From NCBI GenBank assembly GCA_035546295.1, contig DATKBT010000142.1:1-16479 (forward strand): a stretch of 16,479 nt of DNA. The letters run 5' to 3'. Position numbers and translations under genes: made by a program. The notes under the pieces were generated by a model that was not told where the DNA came from, made no database searches, and saw only the letters and a program-made list of their open reading frames with translations. Of this stretch, positions 7,525-14,806 are shown one piece after another. Each line of letters begins with the position of its first letter. The first letter of the stretch is position 1. Source of the stretch: DATKBT01 sp035546295 (GTDB lineage: Bacteria; Acidobacteriota; Thermoanaerobaculia; Multivoradales; Multivoraceae).

Positions 7525-8223
7525 ATGGCGTCCTCCTCCAGCACCCCGTTCTTCCGTCCCGCTCTGTTCTCGTTCTTCCGCGAGCTCGCGGCCAACAACG
7601 ACCGCGGCTGGTTCGAGTCTCACAAGGAACAGTACGAATCCGACGCGCTCGAGCCCGCGCTCGCGTTCATCACCGCCTTCGGCTCCAAGCTCGAGCCGAT
7701 CTCGCCCCACTTCCTCGCCGTCCCCCGCAAGGCCGGCGGCTCGCTGTATCGGATCCACCGGGACACTCGCTTCTCGCTGGACAAGTCTCCCTACAAGACG
7801 CACCTGGGGATCCACTTCCGGCACGCGCGCCACAAGGATGCCCACGCCCCGGGGTTCTATCTCCATCTGCAGCCCGGCAGGTGCTTCATGGGGGCCGGCA
7901 TCTGGCGCCCCGATTCCGCGACCCTGCGCAAGATCCGCAACCAGCTCGTCGCCAACCCGGAGGGCTGGCAGCGCGCCACCTCCGCGAGGACGCTCGGTGA
8001 GAGGATCGAGGTCGCCGACGAGCGCCTGAAGCTGCCGCCGCGCGGCTTCGATCCGAAGCATCCCCTGATCGAGGACCTCAAGCGCAAGGACTTCACCTGC
8101 TTCGCCCGGCTGTCCCAGAAGGAGGTCACGAGCGGAGACTTCCTCGACGGCTACGCCGGGCTCTGTCGCTCCGCAGGACCGTTCGTGAGCTACCTCTGCA
8201 AAGCGGTCGAGGTGCCGTTCTGA
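7525..8223 (+). CDS. DUF2461 / TIGR02453 family protein
   Basis: Soluble protein of 232 residues, full length for the family, of unknown biochemical function. Family landmarks in order: FFRELAANNDRGWFESHKEQY (17-37), SLYRIHRDTRFSLDKSPYK (73-91), then HLGIHFRH, GFYLHLQPGRCFMGAGIW (110-127), TLRKIRNQLV (133-142), a P-R-G-F-D...HPLIEDLKRKDF segment (172-190) and a C-terminal helix. The conserved RDTRFSLDK...YK segment is intact. The ATG is preceded by no Shine-Dalgarno sequence but by a -10-like hexamer six bases away. It stands alone between the hydrolase hairpin and a 193-base spacer, so context gives no function. The family assignment is from recalled motifs and is confident; the role is not known. 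Confidence 0.9.
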   Translation: MASSSSTPFFRPALFSFFRELAANNDRGWFESHKEQYESDALEPALAFITAFGSKLEPISPHFLAVPRKAGGSLYRIHRDTRFSLDKSPYKTHLGIHFRHARHKDAHAPGFYLHLQPGRCFMGAGIWRPDSATLRKIRNQLVANPEGWQRATSARTLGERIEVADERLKLPPRGFDPKHPLIEDLKRKDFTCFARLSQKEVTSGDFLDGYAGLCRSAGPFVSYLCKAVEVPF

Positions 8224-8404
8224 TGCCCCTTGGAATGCCGCTCTGAATGTGGGCTTGATGCCGCTGACGGCTTCGAGCAGAGAGTCCGCAGGATCGAATC
8301 GGAAGCCGAGCATCGAAGCGATCGAGCCAGCCGGAGACCGGCCCCGGAGCGAAGCCGGAGCACGCCCGAAACGAGCCCCCGAGTCGGGGCGCAGATCCGA
8401 ACAC

Positions 8405-8409
8405 AGGAG
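8405..8409 (+). promoter_or_regulatory. Shine-Dalgarno that fixes the start of the ankyrin/propeller gene
   Basis: AGGAG lies seven bases before the ATG at 8417. The frame is open further upstream (to 8249), but only the 8417 start combines a ribosome-binding site with a signal peptide directly after it. The rest of the 8224-8416 spacer shows no gene or clear promoter. Confidence 0.7.
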
Positions 8410-8416
8410 CCCACCG

Positions 8417-10600
8417 ATGACGGCAGCACGCCACCACAGGACCCTCCGTCTCGTTGTGCTCGCGACCGTCCTGCCGATCGCGGCTGCCGGCTCGCTGGCC
8501 GCGAGCGATTCGGCTGAAGCGCTGCGGGCGGCCGCACGCCAGGGAGATCTCGCGACGATCCAGCGGCTCCACCGCGAGGGCACGCCGCTCGACGCCGCCG
8601 ACCGTTGGGGCAAGACCGCGCTCGCGTTCGCCGCAGCCGAGGGCCACGCCGAAGCGGTCCGCTGGCTGCTCGAGCAAGGCGCCGACCCCAACCTCCGCGA
8701 GAGCTTCTTCGGGGGCGCGGCGCTCGACTCGGCATTGATGGAAGGGCACACGGAGATCGCCGCGAGCCTGTTGGGCGCCGGCGCCGACCAGCGCGCCCAG
8801 GTCTTCGATCTCGCCGCCCGACGCGACGAGCTGGATCTCGCGCGCGCAGCGGCCGAGGGCGGTCCGGTCAGCGTCTCCGAGAAGCAGGAGCTGGTCGAGC
8901 GGCACGGCGGGCGCGGCGGCGAGTGGAAGACGCTCCTCGATCGGCTCGCGACGGTCCCCGACCCGCCGCCGCCGAGCTACTCGCGAGAACAGCTCGCGAC
9001 GTTCACCGGCGACTTCGAGGGGTGGGAGAACGATGCGCTCGCCGTCGTCGAGCTGAGCGCCGACCGGCTCTCGCTGCGACTCGACGACGCCGACCCGGTC
9101 GCGCTCGAGCCGGCCGGCGAGCAGCTCTTCCAGGGCGCCGGCGGCGTCTCGGTCGCCTTCTTCGGACGCGCCGGGACGGTCGAAGGGTTGCGCGTCGCGC
9201 GAAGCGGCACGGCTCCCGTCACCCTCCGCCGTTCGGTCGCCGATCCAGTGGCCGATGCCGCACGCCGGGTGCGCGCCGAGGCGGCGGCGAGCGACCCGGC
9301 TCGGAGGACCGTGAACTGGCCGGGCTTTCGCGGCGACAACGGCGACGGGATCGGCGACGGCGAAGCGGCGCCGGTGTCGTGGAACCTCGAGACCGGCGAG
9401 GGCGTCGCGTGGAAGGCCGACCTCCCCGGGCTCGCCAACTCGAGCCCCGTGATCTGGAACGAGCGGGTCTTCGTCACCAGCGCGGTCGCCGAAGGGGGCT
9501 CGGTGGCGCTCGAGACCGGCCTCACCGGCGCCGGCACCGAGGTCGAGGAGGCGACCGAGCACCGCTGGCTGGTGCTCGCCTTCGACAAACGGACCGGCGA
9601 GAAGCTGTGGGAGACCGAGGTCGGGCGCGGCGTGCCGCTGACCCGGCGCCACTTCAAGGCGACCCAGGCGAACTCGACGCCGGCCACCGACGGCCAGCAC
9701 CTCGTCGTGATCTTCCCGACCGCCGGGCTCGCCTGTCTCGGCCTCGACGGCGAGATCCACTGGAAGCACGAGCTGGGCGGGCTCAACGCCGGCGGCTTCA
9801 ACGATCCGACGCTGCAGTGGGGCTACGCCAGCTCGCCGACGATCTTCGAGGACCGGGTGATCGTCCAGGTCGACGTCCACGACGGCCCCTACCTCGCCGC
9901 CTGGGAGCTCGAGACCGGAGAGCTCTTGTGGAAGACCGAGCGCCCAGAGGTCGCGCCCTCGTGGTCGACGCCCGCGGTCTGGGAGACCCCCGCGGGGACG
10001 CAGATCGTCACCAACGCCTCGCTCATCCACGGCTACGACCCGAGCGACGGCCGCGAGCTGTGGAGCCTGGGACCGAGCTCCGTGCAGGTGGTGTCGATGC
10101 CCGTCATCGGCGACGGCGTCGTCTACGTCGGCGCCGGCTATCCGCCGGCCAAGCCGATCTACGCCGTCAAGCCCACGATCCGCGGCGACGTCGAGGTCGA
10201 GCCGGGAGAGCCCCACGCGGCGCTCGCCTGGAGCCAGGAGCGTGGCGGCGCCTACATGCCGACTCCCCTGCTCTACCGAGGGCTCCTCTACGTCGTCCAC
10301 CACAACGGGCGACTGGTGGCGTACGAGGCGTCGTCGGGCGACGCCGTCTACAAGGCGCGCTTCAGCCGAGCCGGCACCTTCACCAACTCGCCGATCGCGG
10401 TCGACGGCCGGATCTACACCGGCACCGAGGAGGGCCTGCTCTACGTCGTCGAGGCCGGCCCCGAGTACCGGGAGCTGGCGGTGCACGACTTCGGCGAGCC
10501 GCTGATGGCGACCCCCGCGGTCTCCGAGGGAGTGCTCTACGTGCGCACGCCCTCGAAGCTCTGGGCCCTCGGCTCGACGGCGCCGGCCGCGAAGAACTGA
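8417..10600 (+). CDS. Exported ankyrin-repeat / PQQ-type beta-propeller fusion protein
   Basis: Protein of 727 residues. It starts with a Sec-type signal: basic N-terminus RHHRTLR, hydrophobic core about 11-28, likely cleavage near AGSLAAS. Ankyrin repeats follow at about 33-125 (for example GKTALAFAAAEGHAEAVRWL at 65-84 and EQGADPN at 86-92). Residues about 187-273 form a beta-rich domain that resembles DUF3471, found after beta-lactamase-like domains (YSREQLATFTGDFEG). From about 300 (WPGFRGDNGDG) to 717 is a propeller of the PQQ-enzyme-repeat type, with blades such as LAFDKRTGEKLWE (387-399), AAWELETGELLWK (494-506) and VAYEASSGDAVYK (634-646). I see no certain catalytic PQQ-dehydrogenase motif, so it may be a scaffold or sensor like BamB and not an enzyme. 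Location: periplasm or outside. Domain calls firm; role unknown. Confidence 0.87.
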   Translation: MTAARHHRTLRLVVLATVLPIAAAGSLAASDSAEALRAAARQGDLATIQRLHREGTPLDAADRWGKTALAFAAAEGHAEAVRWLLEQGADPNLRESFFGGAALDSALMEGHTEIAASLLGAGADQRAQVFDLAARRDELDLARAAAEGGPVSVSEKQELVERHGGRGGEWKTLLDRLATVPDPPPPSYSREQLATFTGDFEGWENDALAVVELSADRLSLRLDDADPVALEPAGEQLFQGAGGVSVAFFGRAGTVEGLRVARSGTAPVTLRRSVADPVADAARRVRAEAAASDPARRTVNWPGFRGDNGDGIGDGEAAPVSWNLETGEGVAWKADLPGLANSSPVIWNERVFVTSAVAEGGSVALETGLTGAGTEVEEATEHRWLVLAFDKRTGEKLWETEVGRGVPLTRRHFKATQANSTPATDGQHLVVIFPTAGLACLGLDGEIHWKHELGGLNAGGFNDPTLQWGYASSPTIFEDRVIVQVDVHDGPYLAAWELETGELLWKTERPEVAPSWSTPAVWETPAGTQIVTNASLIHGYDPSDGRELWSLGPSSVQVVSMPVIGDGVVYVGAGYPPAKPIYAVKPTIRGDVEVEPGEPHAALAWSQERGGAYMPTPLLYRGLLYVVHHNGRLVAYEASSGDAVYKARFSRAGTFTNSPIAVDGRIYTGTEEGLLYVVEAGPEYRELAVHDFGEPLMATPAVSEGVLYVRTPSKLWALGSTAPAAKN

Positions 10601-10810
10601 CCGGCGGCGAGAGCTGGAGGACGCCGGCGGGATCCGGGCGCCCGAGAGCGGTAGCATTCGCTTCGACGACCGACTCGAGATCGGCCCTTCCGTCTAGCCG
10701 AGCGCCCGACCTTCGAGGCACGCAGCCGTGCTGCGCCGCGCACCGCGACCCGAGCGCAGCGGCGACGCTCGCCGCGCGGATCCGAAACACCAGCCACCGG
10801 GGAGAGAGAC

Positions 10811-11827
10811 ATGAACCGACGCCGATTCCTCGGCACCGCGGCCGCCGCCGGCGCCGGCCTGATGCTCGTGCGGCGAGGGGGCCGGGCCCAGGAGCCGGTC
10901 CGCTATCCGGACCCGCGGGTCGAGATCCTCGATCCCCGCTTCGCTCGCTACCGCGTCGGCAACTCCGCGATCGAACGTCTTTACACGGGGTGCCGCTGGG
11001 CCGAGGGCCCGGCCTGGTTCGGTGACGGCCGCTACCTGGTCTGGAGCGACATCCCCAACGACCGGATGCTGCGCTGGGTCGAGGAGACCGGCGAGGTGAG
11101 CACCTTCCGGAGCCCCTCGCACAACTCGAACGGCAACACGCGCGACCTCGAGGGCCGGCTGATCACCTGCGAGCGCAAGCGCCTGACCCGCACCGAGCAC
11201 GACGGCAGCGTCACCGTCCTGATCGACGCGTTCGAGGGCCGAGCCCTCAACGGCCCCAACGACGCCGTCGTCCATCCCGACGGCTCGATCTGGTTCACCG
11301 ACCCCGGCTACGGCAGCGGAGGGTATTACGAGGGCATCCCCGAGGAGCTCCAGCTCCCGACCAGTGTCTACCGGCTGGACCCCGACAGCGAGGAGGCGAC
11401 GGTGGCGACGACCGAGCTCGGACGCCCGAACGGCCTCGCCTTCTCGCCGGGCTTCGATCGCCTCTACGTCGCCGACACCGGCGCCTCGCACCGGCCCGGC
11501 CACCCGCAGGTGATCCGCGTCTACGACGTCGAGGACGACTCCCGGCTGGCGAACGGCCGCGTCTTCTGCGACACGTCCCCAGGCTTCGCCGACGGCATCC
11601 GCTGCGACGTCGACGGCAACCTCTGGGCGAGTGCGGGCTGGGCGGGCGACGGCTACGACGGCGTCCACGTCTACCACCCCGACGGCACGCGGATCGGCCG
11701 CATCCTCCTCCCCGAGATCTGCGCCAACCTGTGCTTCGGCGGTCTGCACCGCAACCGGCTGTTCATGACCGCCAGCCAGTCGCTGTATTCGGTGTACGTC
11801 GAGACGCAGGGGGCTCAGGTGTGGTGA
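10811..11827 (+). CDS. SMP-30/gluconolactonase/LRE family protein, Tat-exported
   Basis: Six-bladed propeller protein of 338 residues. The N-terminus MNRRRFLGTAAAAGAG carries a twin-arginine export signal with probable cleavage after the RAQ at 25-27, so the fold would form in the cytoplasm before export. Expected metal/substrate positions are visible: Glu65 in RWAEGPAW, Asn147/Asn150 in LNGPND, Asn207 in RPNGLAFSP and Asp261 in FADGIRCD. This agrees with a divalent-metal-dependent lactonase that opens sugar lactones such as gluconolactone, but substrate range in this family is broad. A GGGGAGAG ribosome-binding site precedes the ATG. It lies 210 bases after the ankyrin/propeller gene and could be co-expressed with it. 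The 10601-10810 spacer shows nothing else that I can support. Confidence 0.92.
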   Translation: MNRRRFLGTAAAAGAGLMLVRRGGRAQEPVRYPDPRVEILDPRFARYRVGNSAIERLYTGCRWAEGPAWFGDGRYLVWSDIPNDRMLRWVEETGEVSTFRSPSHNSNGNTRDLEGRLITCERKRLTRTEHDGSVTVLIDAFEGRALNGPNDAVVHPDGSIWFTDPGYGSGGYYEGIPEELQLPTSVYRLDPDSEEATVATTELGRPNGLAFSPGFDRLYVADTGASHRPGHPQVIRVYDVEDDSRLANGRVFCDTSPGFADGIRCDVDGNLWASAGWAGDGYDGVHVYHPDGTRIGRILLPEICANLCFGGLHRNRLFMTASQSLYSVYVETQGAQVW

Positions 11828-11829
11828 TT

Positions 11830-11879
11830 GCGGGCGGGGCCGCAGGGGTCCGATCCGCCGTCTCGCAGCCCCTGCCCGC
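11830..11879. terminator. GC-rich inverted repeat between convergent genes (possible bidirectional terminator)
   Basis: GCGGGC-GGGGC (11830-11840) can pair with GCCCC-T-GCCCGC (11868-11879), one bulged base, loop about 27 bases. It sits three bases past the SMP-30 stop and just before the convergent vapC stop. There is no T-run on either strand and the loop is long, so the call rests on position. Confidence 0.4.
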
Positions 11880-11891
11880 TTCGGTGCCCCT

Positions 11892-12335
11892 TCACGCTCC
11901 GCCGAGGAGCCTCAGGTCCAGATCCCGGTAGCGCCGGAAGCCGCGGTCGAAGGTCACGAGCCCCAGCCCTCCCGCACGAGCGAACGCCGCCAAGTAGCCA
12001 TCGATCCAGAATCCGCTCGAAGACCCGCCGAGTCGGCAGTGCTCGGCGAGCAAGGTCTCTGTGCCTTCGGGCTCGGAGACGAAGACCACCGGCCGACGAG
12101 AGACGATCCGGCCGTAGAGCCCCCACGCCTCCTCGATCGTCTTGCGCTGCGGACCCATCACTCGCTCGTTCGTCAGCAGGCGCAACAGGCTCAGTTGCGT
12201 GACGCGACAGAACGCGATGCGCTCCTCGGAGGGCAGCAGCTCATCGCGCCACCATCCGATCGCGAGACCGTGGTGTGGATGCTCGACGACGAGGGTCGCG
12301 AGCCAGACGTTAACGTCCGCCAGGACGAAGCGCAC
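11892..12335 (-). CDS. vapC: PIN-domain ribonuclease toxin, VapC-like
   Basis: Small protein of 147 residues, typical for VapC. PIN-domain acidic residues are seen at Asp7 (VLADVNVWLA), Asp112 (FWIDGYLAAFA) and Asp130 (LVTFDRGF). The middle segment VTQLSLLRLLTNERVMG resembles the subfamily best known from Mycobacterium tuberculosis, in which the usual second-motif Glu is replaced by this TQ-x-LLRLLTN pattern. VapC proteins are Mg-dependent RNases, often acting on tRNA or rRNA; the target here is unknown. The GTG start at 12335-12333 follows a good AGAGGAAGAG ribosome-binding site lying inside the end of the antitoxin gene. The two genes overlap by 26 bases, so they are coupled. The frame is open further upstream, but that part reads as the antitoxin's shadow. 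Confidence 0.9.
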   Translation of the reverse strand: MRFVLADVNVWLATLVVEHPHHGLAIGWWRDELLPSEERIAFCRVTQLSLLRLLTNERVMGPQRKTIEEAWGLYGRIVSRRPVVFVSEPEGTETLLAEHCRLGGSSSGFWIDGYLAAFARAGGLGLVTFDRGFRRYRDLDLRLLGGA

Positions 12336-12624
12336 GGTCGAGCTCTTCCTCTTCCAGGATCTCCTCGATCCGTTGCTCCGTGATCGAACGGAGCACCTCG
12401 CTCGTCTCGCCCGAGATCTGCGGAAGGACGCAGTCCTCCCCAAGCTCGATCACGTCTTCGCGGTCGAGGGACTCTGCCTCTCGGACTTCCGACGACTGTC
12501 GCTGGTCGATGAGCGAGGCCCTCAAGGCCTCGGCTACGTACTCCTTCAGCTTCAGGCCTCGGAGGGCCGTTCTGGCCTTGACCTGCCGGAAGAGCTCGTC
12601 GGGGATGTCGACCGTGGTTCGCAC
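12310..12624 (-). CDS. vapB: Ribbon-helix-helix antitoxin, VapB-like
   Basis: Antitoxin of 104 residues. The N-terminus RTTVDIPDELFRQVKARTA followed by GLKLKEYVAEALRASL forms a classic ribbon-helix-helix DNA-binding domain (about 1-40), which dimerises on an operator and represses its own operon. The remainder is acidic and ends in a charged helix (RIEEILEEEELDRALR, 85-100), the part that would block the PIN toxin. The start is GTG at 12624-12622; no in-frame ATG is near, and no Shine-Dalgarno sequence precedes it. An extended -10 promoter ends six bases upstream and an inverted repeat lies behind it, which fits an autoregulated, possibly leaderless toxin-antitoxin operon. Confidence 0.88.
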   Translation of the reverse strand: MRTTVDIPDELFRQVKARTALRGLKLKEYVAEALRASLIDQRQSSEVREAESLDREDVIELGEDCVLPQISGETSEVLRSITEQRIEEILEEEELDRALRPGGR

Positions 12625-12630
12625 AAAAGC

Positions 12631-12639
12631 ATTTTAGCA
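12631..12639 (-). promoter_or_regulatory. Extended -10 promoter element of vapBC
   Basis: Read on the minus strand this is TGCTAAAAT, an extended -10 (TGn plus TAAAAT, 5 of 6 to TATAAT), inside an AT-rich island (12621-12649) that stands out in GC-rich DNA. It ends six bases before the vapB GTG, so the transcription start would fall at or next to the initiation codon. No -35 match is seen at 17 bases, as allowed for extended -10 promoters. Confidence 0.6.
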
Positions 12640-12644
12640 TCTTT

Positions 12645-12672
12645 GTTCTCGTCTCGAGACGGTCACGAGAAC
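12645..12672. promoter_or_regulatory. Inverted repeat, probable VapB operator
   Basis: Perfect 8-base arms GTTCTCGT (12645-12652) and ACGAGAAC (12665-12672) flank a 12-base spacer. Overlapping them is a separate 10-base perfect palindrome GTCTCGAGAC (12651-12660). The element covers the -35 region of the vapB promoter, where an autorepressing ribbon-helix-helix dimer pair would bind. Binding is inferred, not shown. Confidence 0.55.
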
Positions 12673-12675
12673 GGG

Positions 12676-12727
12676 TTGATTGATGCTCCCCCGGCAGAGC
12701 CGGGGCATCAAAGGGTGAGCCAATCAA
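12676..12727. repeat. Nested inverted repeat / bulged hairpin between vapBC and the CheR-like gene
   Basis: Inner hairpin: TTGATG-(CTC bulge)-CCCCGGC (12680-12695), loop AGA, then GCCGGGG-CATCAA (12699-12711). Alternative outer arms TTGATTG (12676-12682) and CAATCAA (12721-12727) are also exact complements, so two foldings compete. It lies 23 bases past the CheR-like stop on the minus strand and could terminate that transcript, but no T-run follows. It could also be one copy of a dispersed palindromic repeat. Confidence 0.5.
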
Positions 12728-12750
12728 AGCGGCGTACATCTGGGTGCCGC

Positions 12751-13623
12751 CTAGGCCGGCCGGGTCTCGATCCGGCGGCGGTAAACGCAGGGGCCGAACG
12801 GCTCCACACCCGCGGGCTGGAGCTCCGCCGGAACCGTCTCGTGGCTGCCGACGACCAGGACCCCGCCGAGCTCGAGGCGCTCGAGCAGCGCGCGGCCGAC
12901 CCGCACCTGCTCCGCCTCGTCGAGGTAAGTGAACACGAGGTTGCGACAGAGGATCAGGTCGAACGTCCCGCGCGGCAGCGCGGCGCGTACGTCGCAGGCG
13001 GCGAGGGCGACGTCGCGCGCGAGCTCCCCGCGCAGACACCAGAGCTCGCCGCGGCGCTCGAACGCGCGCTCGCGCCAGTCCGCGGGCACCTCCCGCAGGC
13101 TGCTCGCCTGGTAGCAGCGTCGCCGCGCCCGCGCCAGCACCGTGAGGTCGACGTCGGTGGCCAGGACCCACAGCCCAGCGGGCGCTCCATGCACCGCCGC
13201 CGCGCCGAACCGCCACCCCAGCGACAGGCTGTAGGGCTCCTCCCCGGAGGCGCAGCCGACGCTCCAGGCTCGAAGTCTCCGCGCCCCACGGGCCGCCGCT
13301 CGCTCGGCGAGCTCCGGCAGGACCTCCTCGCACAGGCGGCGGTAGACCTCGCGGTCGCGAAGGAAGCGCGAGATCGTGACCCGACAGAGACGCTCGAGCG
13401 TCGCCCATTCGTCCTCATCGGTCTCGAGCAGAGCGCGGTAGTCGCCGAAGCCGTCGAGGCCGAGCCCGTCTCGCTCCTCCAGCTCGTTCATGCGCCGGCG
13501 GATGCGGCGGCAGACCTGGCGCCGCACCTTGCGGAAGCCCCGCCAGCGCAGGCCGAGGCGAGGAAGCGCCCACTGGAGGAGCTCGACGCAATCGTCGTCG
13601 CGAGCTTTCGTGGATTCACCCAC
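12751..13623 (-). CDS. CheR-like SAM-dependent protein methyltransferase, orphan
   Basis: Protein of 290 residues, the usual CheR length. An N-terminal helical Arg-rich domain (about 12-105) precedes the Rossmann methyltransferase domain. SAM motif AWSVGCASGEEPYSLSL lies at 119-135, the LATDVDLTVLARARRRCY strand/acidic loop at 154-171, and FDLILCRNLVFTYLD at 221-235, the CheR fDlI-CRN-YF signature. Weaker points: the usual TxFFR loop reads TISRFLRD (83-90), and the C-terminus (GSHETVPAELQP) is short. CheR methylates glutamates of chemoreceptors, but no other chemotaxis gene is present, so its partner may be something else. GTG start at 13623, 22 bases after the O-methyltransferase stop; no clear ribosome-binding site, suggesting coupling. 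Confidence 0.87.
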   Translation of the reverse strand: MGESTKARDDDCVELLQWALPRLGLRWRGFRKVRRQVCRRIRRRMNELEERDGLGLDGFGDYRALLETDEDEWATLERLCRVTISRFLRDREVYRRLCEEVLPELAERAAARGARRLRAWSVGCASGEEPYSLSLGWRFGAAAVHGAPAGLWVLATDVDLTVLARARRRCYQASSLREVPADWRERAFERRGELWCLRGELARDVALAACDVRAALPRGTFDLILCRNLVFTYLDEAEQVRVGRALLERLELGGVLVVGSHETVPAELQPAGVEPFGPCVYRRRIETRPA

Positions 13624-13645
13624 CGCGGGACGGCCGCCCGCCGCC

Positions 13646-14674
13646 CTACTTGTACGCCACCGCCGCGCTGGTCGGTCCCGCCAGCGGCAGGATCTCGAAG
13701 CGGCGAAAGCCCGCCTCGCCGCACCACTCGCGGAAGTCGGCGCCCGTGTAGTCGAAGCCGTCGCCGAGCTCGATCAGCATGTTGAGCGACATCAGAAGCC
13801 CGAAGGCGTTCTCGCGCCGCGCGTCGTCGATCAGGTTCTCGATCGCGATCAGCGCTCCTCCTGGCGGCAGCACCTCGAACGCCTTTGCGATCAGGATCTT
13901 CTTCTTCTCCAGGTTCCAGTCGTGGAGGATGTTGCCCATCGTCACGACGTCGGCCTTCGGGAAGTCATCGACGAAGAAGTCGCCCGAGACCACCGTGATG
14001 CGATCGCTGAGTCCGGCCTCGTCGATGTGGCGTTGCGCGTGGGACGCGACCGGCGGCAGGTCGAAGGTGTGGAACGTCAGGTGCGGGTGGTGGGTGGCCA
14101 GGATCCGCGACAGCAGGCCGAGCGCGCCACCGACGTCGGTCACGGTGGCGACCTGCGAGAAGTCGAACTTGACCGCGAGCTCGCTGAAATTGCTCGCCTG
14201 AAAAGCGCTCATCGCCTCGAGGAACTCTCCGAGCTTCGCCTCGTTCGCGTAGAGCTCCTCGAAGATGGGCTTGCCGTGGACCTTCGCCTCGCTCTGCGCC
14301 TGACCGGTCTCGAGCGCCTCGCGCAGGTGATTCCAGAAGCCGAACAGCCGTGCGTTGAGCATCTCGGGCATGCCGCCGATGTAGAGCGGGCTCGAGCGGT
14401 CGAGGAAGGCGTCGGTCTCGGCGGTGTTGCGGTAGCGGCCCTCAGGTCCGTCGCCGTCACGCTCCAGAAAGCCCAGCGCGACCAGCGCGTCGAAGAAATC
14501 GTACCAGGCGCGCGGATGCAGCCCGAGCCGCTCGCCCAGCTCGGGCGCGGTCAACGAGCTCTCGGCGGCGAGCGTGGTGAACAGGTCGAGCTCGACGGCG
14601 GTGAGCAGCACCTTCGACGCCCAGAACGCGGTCGCCGTCTCCATGATGCGTCCCGGATCGAGCTTGCTCTCCAT
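13646..14674 (-). CDS. Small-molecule O-methyltransferase (methyltransferase family 2, acetylserotonin/hydroxyneurosporene type)
   Basis: SAM-dependent methyltransferase of 342 residues. A winged-helix dimerisation domain fills about 10-95 (KVLLTAVELDLFTTL, ELGERLGLHPRAWYDFFDAL). The catalytic domain carries the SAM motif VTDVGGALGLLS at 178-189 (canonical DVGGGxG with the third Gly replaced by Ala), FDLPPV at 204-209, GDFF at 231-234, and NILHDWN at 248-254, whose His251 matches the general base of plant-type O-methyltransferases. EVLPPGGALIAIEN (267-280) closes the core. The ATG at 14674 has a good GGGAGAGG ribosome-binding site. It is probably the first gene of an operon with the CheR-like gene. 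No biosynthetic neighbours hint at the acceptor, which might be a quinone, carotenoid or phenolic. Confidence 0.9.
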   Translation of the reverse strand: MESKLDPGRIMETATAFWASKVLLTAVELDLFTTLAAESSLTAPELGERLGLHPRAWYDFFDALVALGFLERDGDGPEGRYRNTAETDAFLDRSSPLYIGGMPEMLNARLFGFWNHLREALETGQAQSEAKVHGKPIFEELYANEAKLGEFLEAMSAFQASNFSELAVKFDFSQVATVTDVGGALGLLSRILATHHPHLTFHTFDLPPVASHAQRHIDEAGLSDRITVVSGDFFVDDFPKADVVTMGNILHDWNLEKKKILIAKAFEVLPPGGALIAIENLIDDARRENAFGLLMSLNMLIELGDGFDYTGADFREWCGEAGFRRFEILPLAGPTSAAVAYK

Positions 14675-14772
14675 GACCTCTCCCGTTGCGTCTCGTCGAT
14701 CGCGCGTCTGCAGTGGCGTCGCTTCGCTCGCGTGTCCCGAGTCCTTCGTTTCGCGGGTGGTGGGCTCTACGT

Positions 14773-14799
14773 CGCGGGGACCCCCAGCCGGCCCCCGCG
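14773..14799 (-). terminator. Hairpin after the GSDH/Calx-beta gene
   Basis: A perfect 7-bp stem CGCGGGG / CCCCGCG with a 13-base loop lies 8 bases beyond the stop codon of the minus-strand dehydrogenase-like gene. There is no T-run. The remaining spacer to the O-methyltransferase ATG (about 100 bases) shows only that gene's ribosome-binding site. Confidence 0.4.
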
Positions 14800-14806
14800 C
14801 GAGCCG

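Noticed and set aside
8224..8416. Possible small gene or N-terminal extension before the ankyrin/propeller ATG
   Set aside because: The in-frame extension from 8249 reads as low-complexity Ser/Arg/Pro sequence with no ribosome-binding site, and it would bury the signal peptide.
8126..10657. Very long minus-strand open frame opposite the ankyrin/propeller gene
   Set aside because: Stop-free antisense frames are common in GC-rich DNA; the translation is low-complexity (Arg, Gly, Asp-rich) while the plus strand has a signal peptide, ankyrin repeats and propeller blades.
12336..12443. Upstream extension of the PIN toxin frame to an ATG at 12443
   Set aside because: The extra 36 residues are Arg/Ser-rich shadow of the antitoxin gene; the GTG at 12335 has a good ribosome-binding site and gives the normal PIN start.
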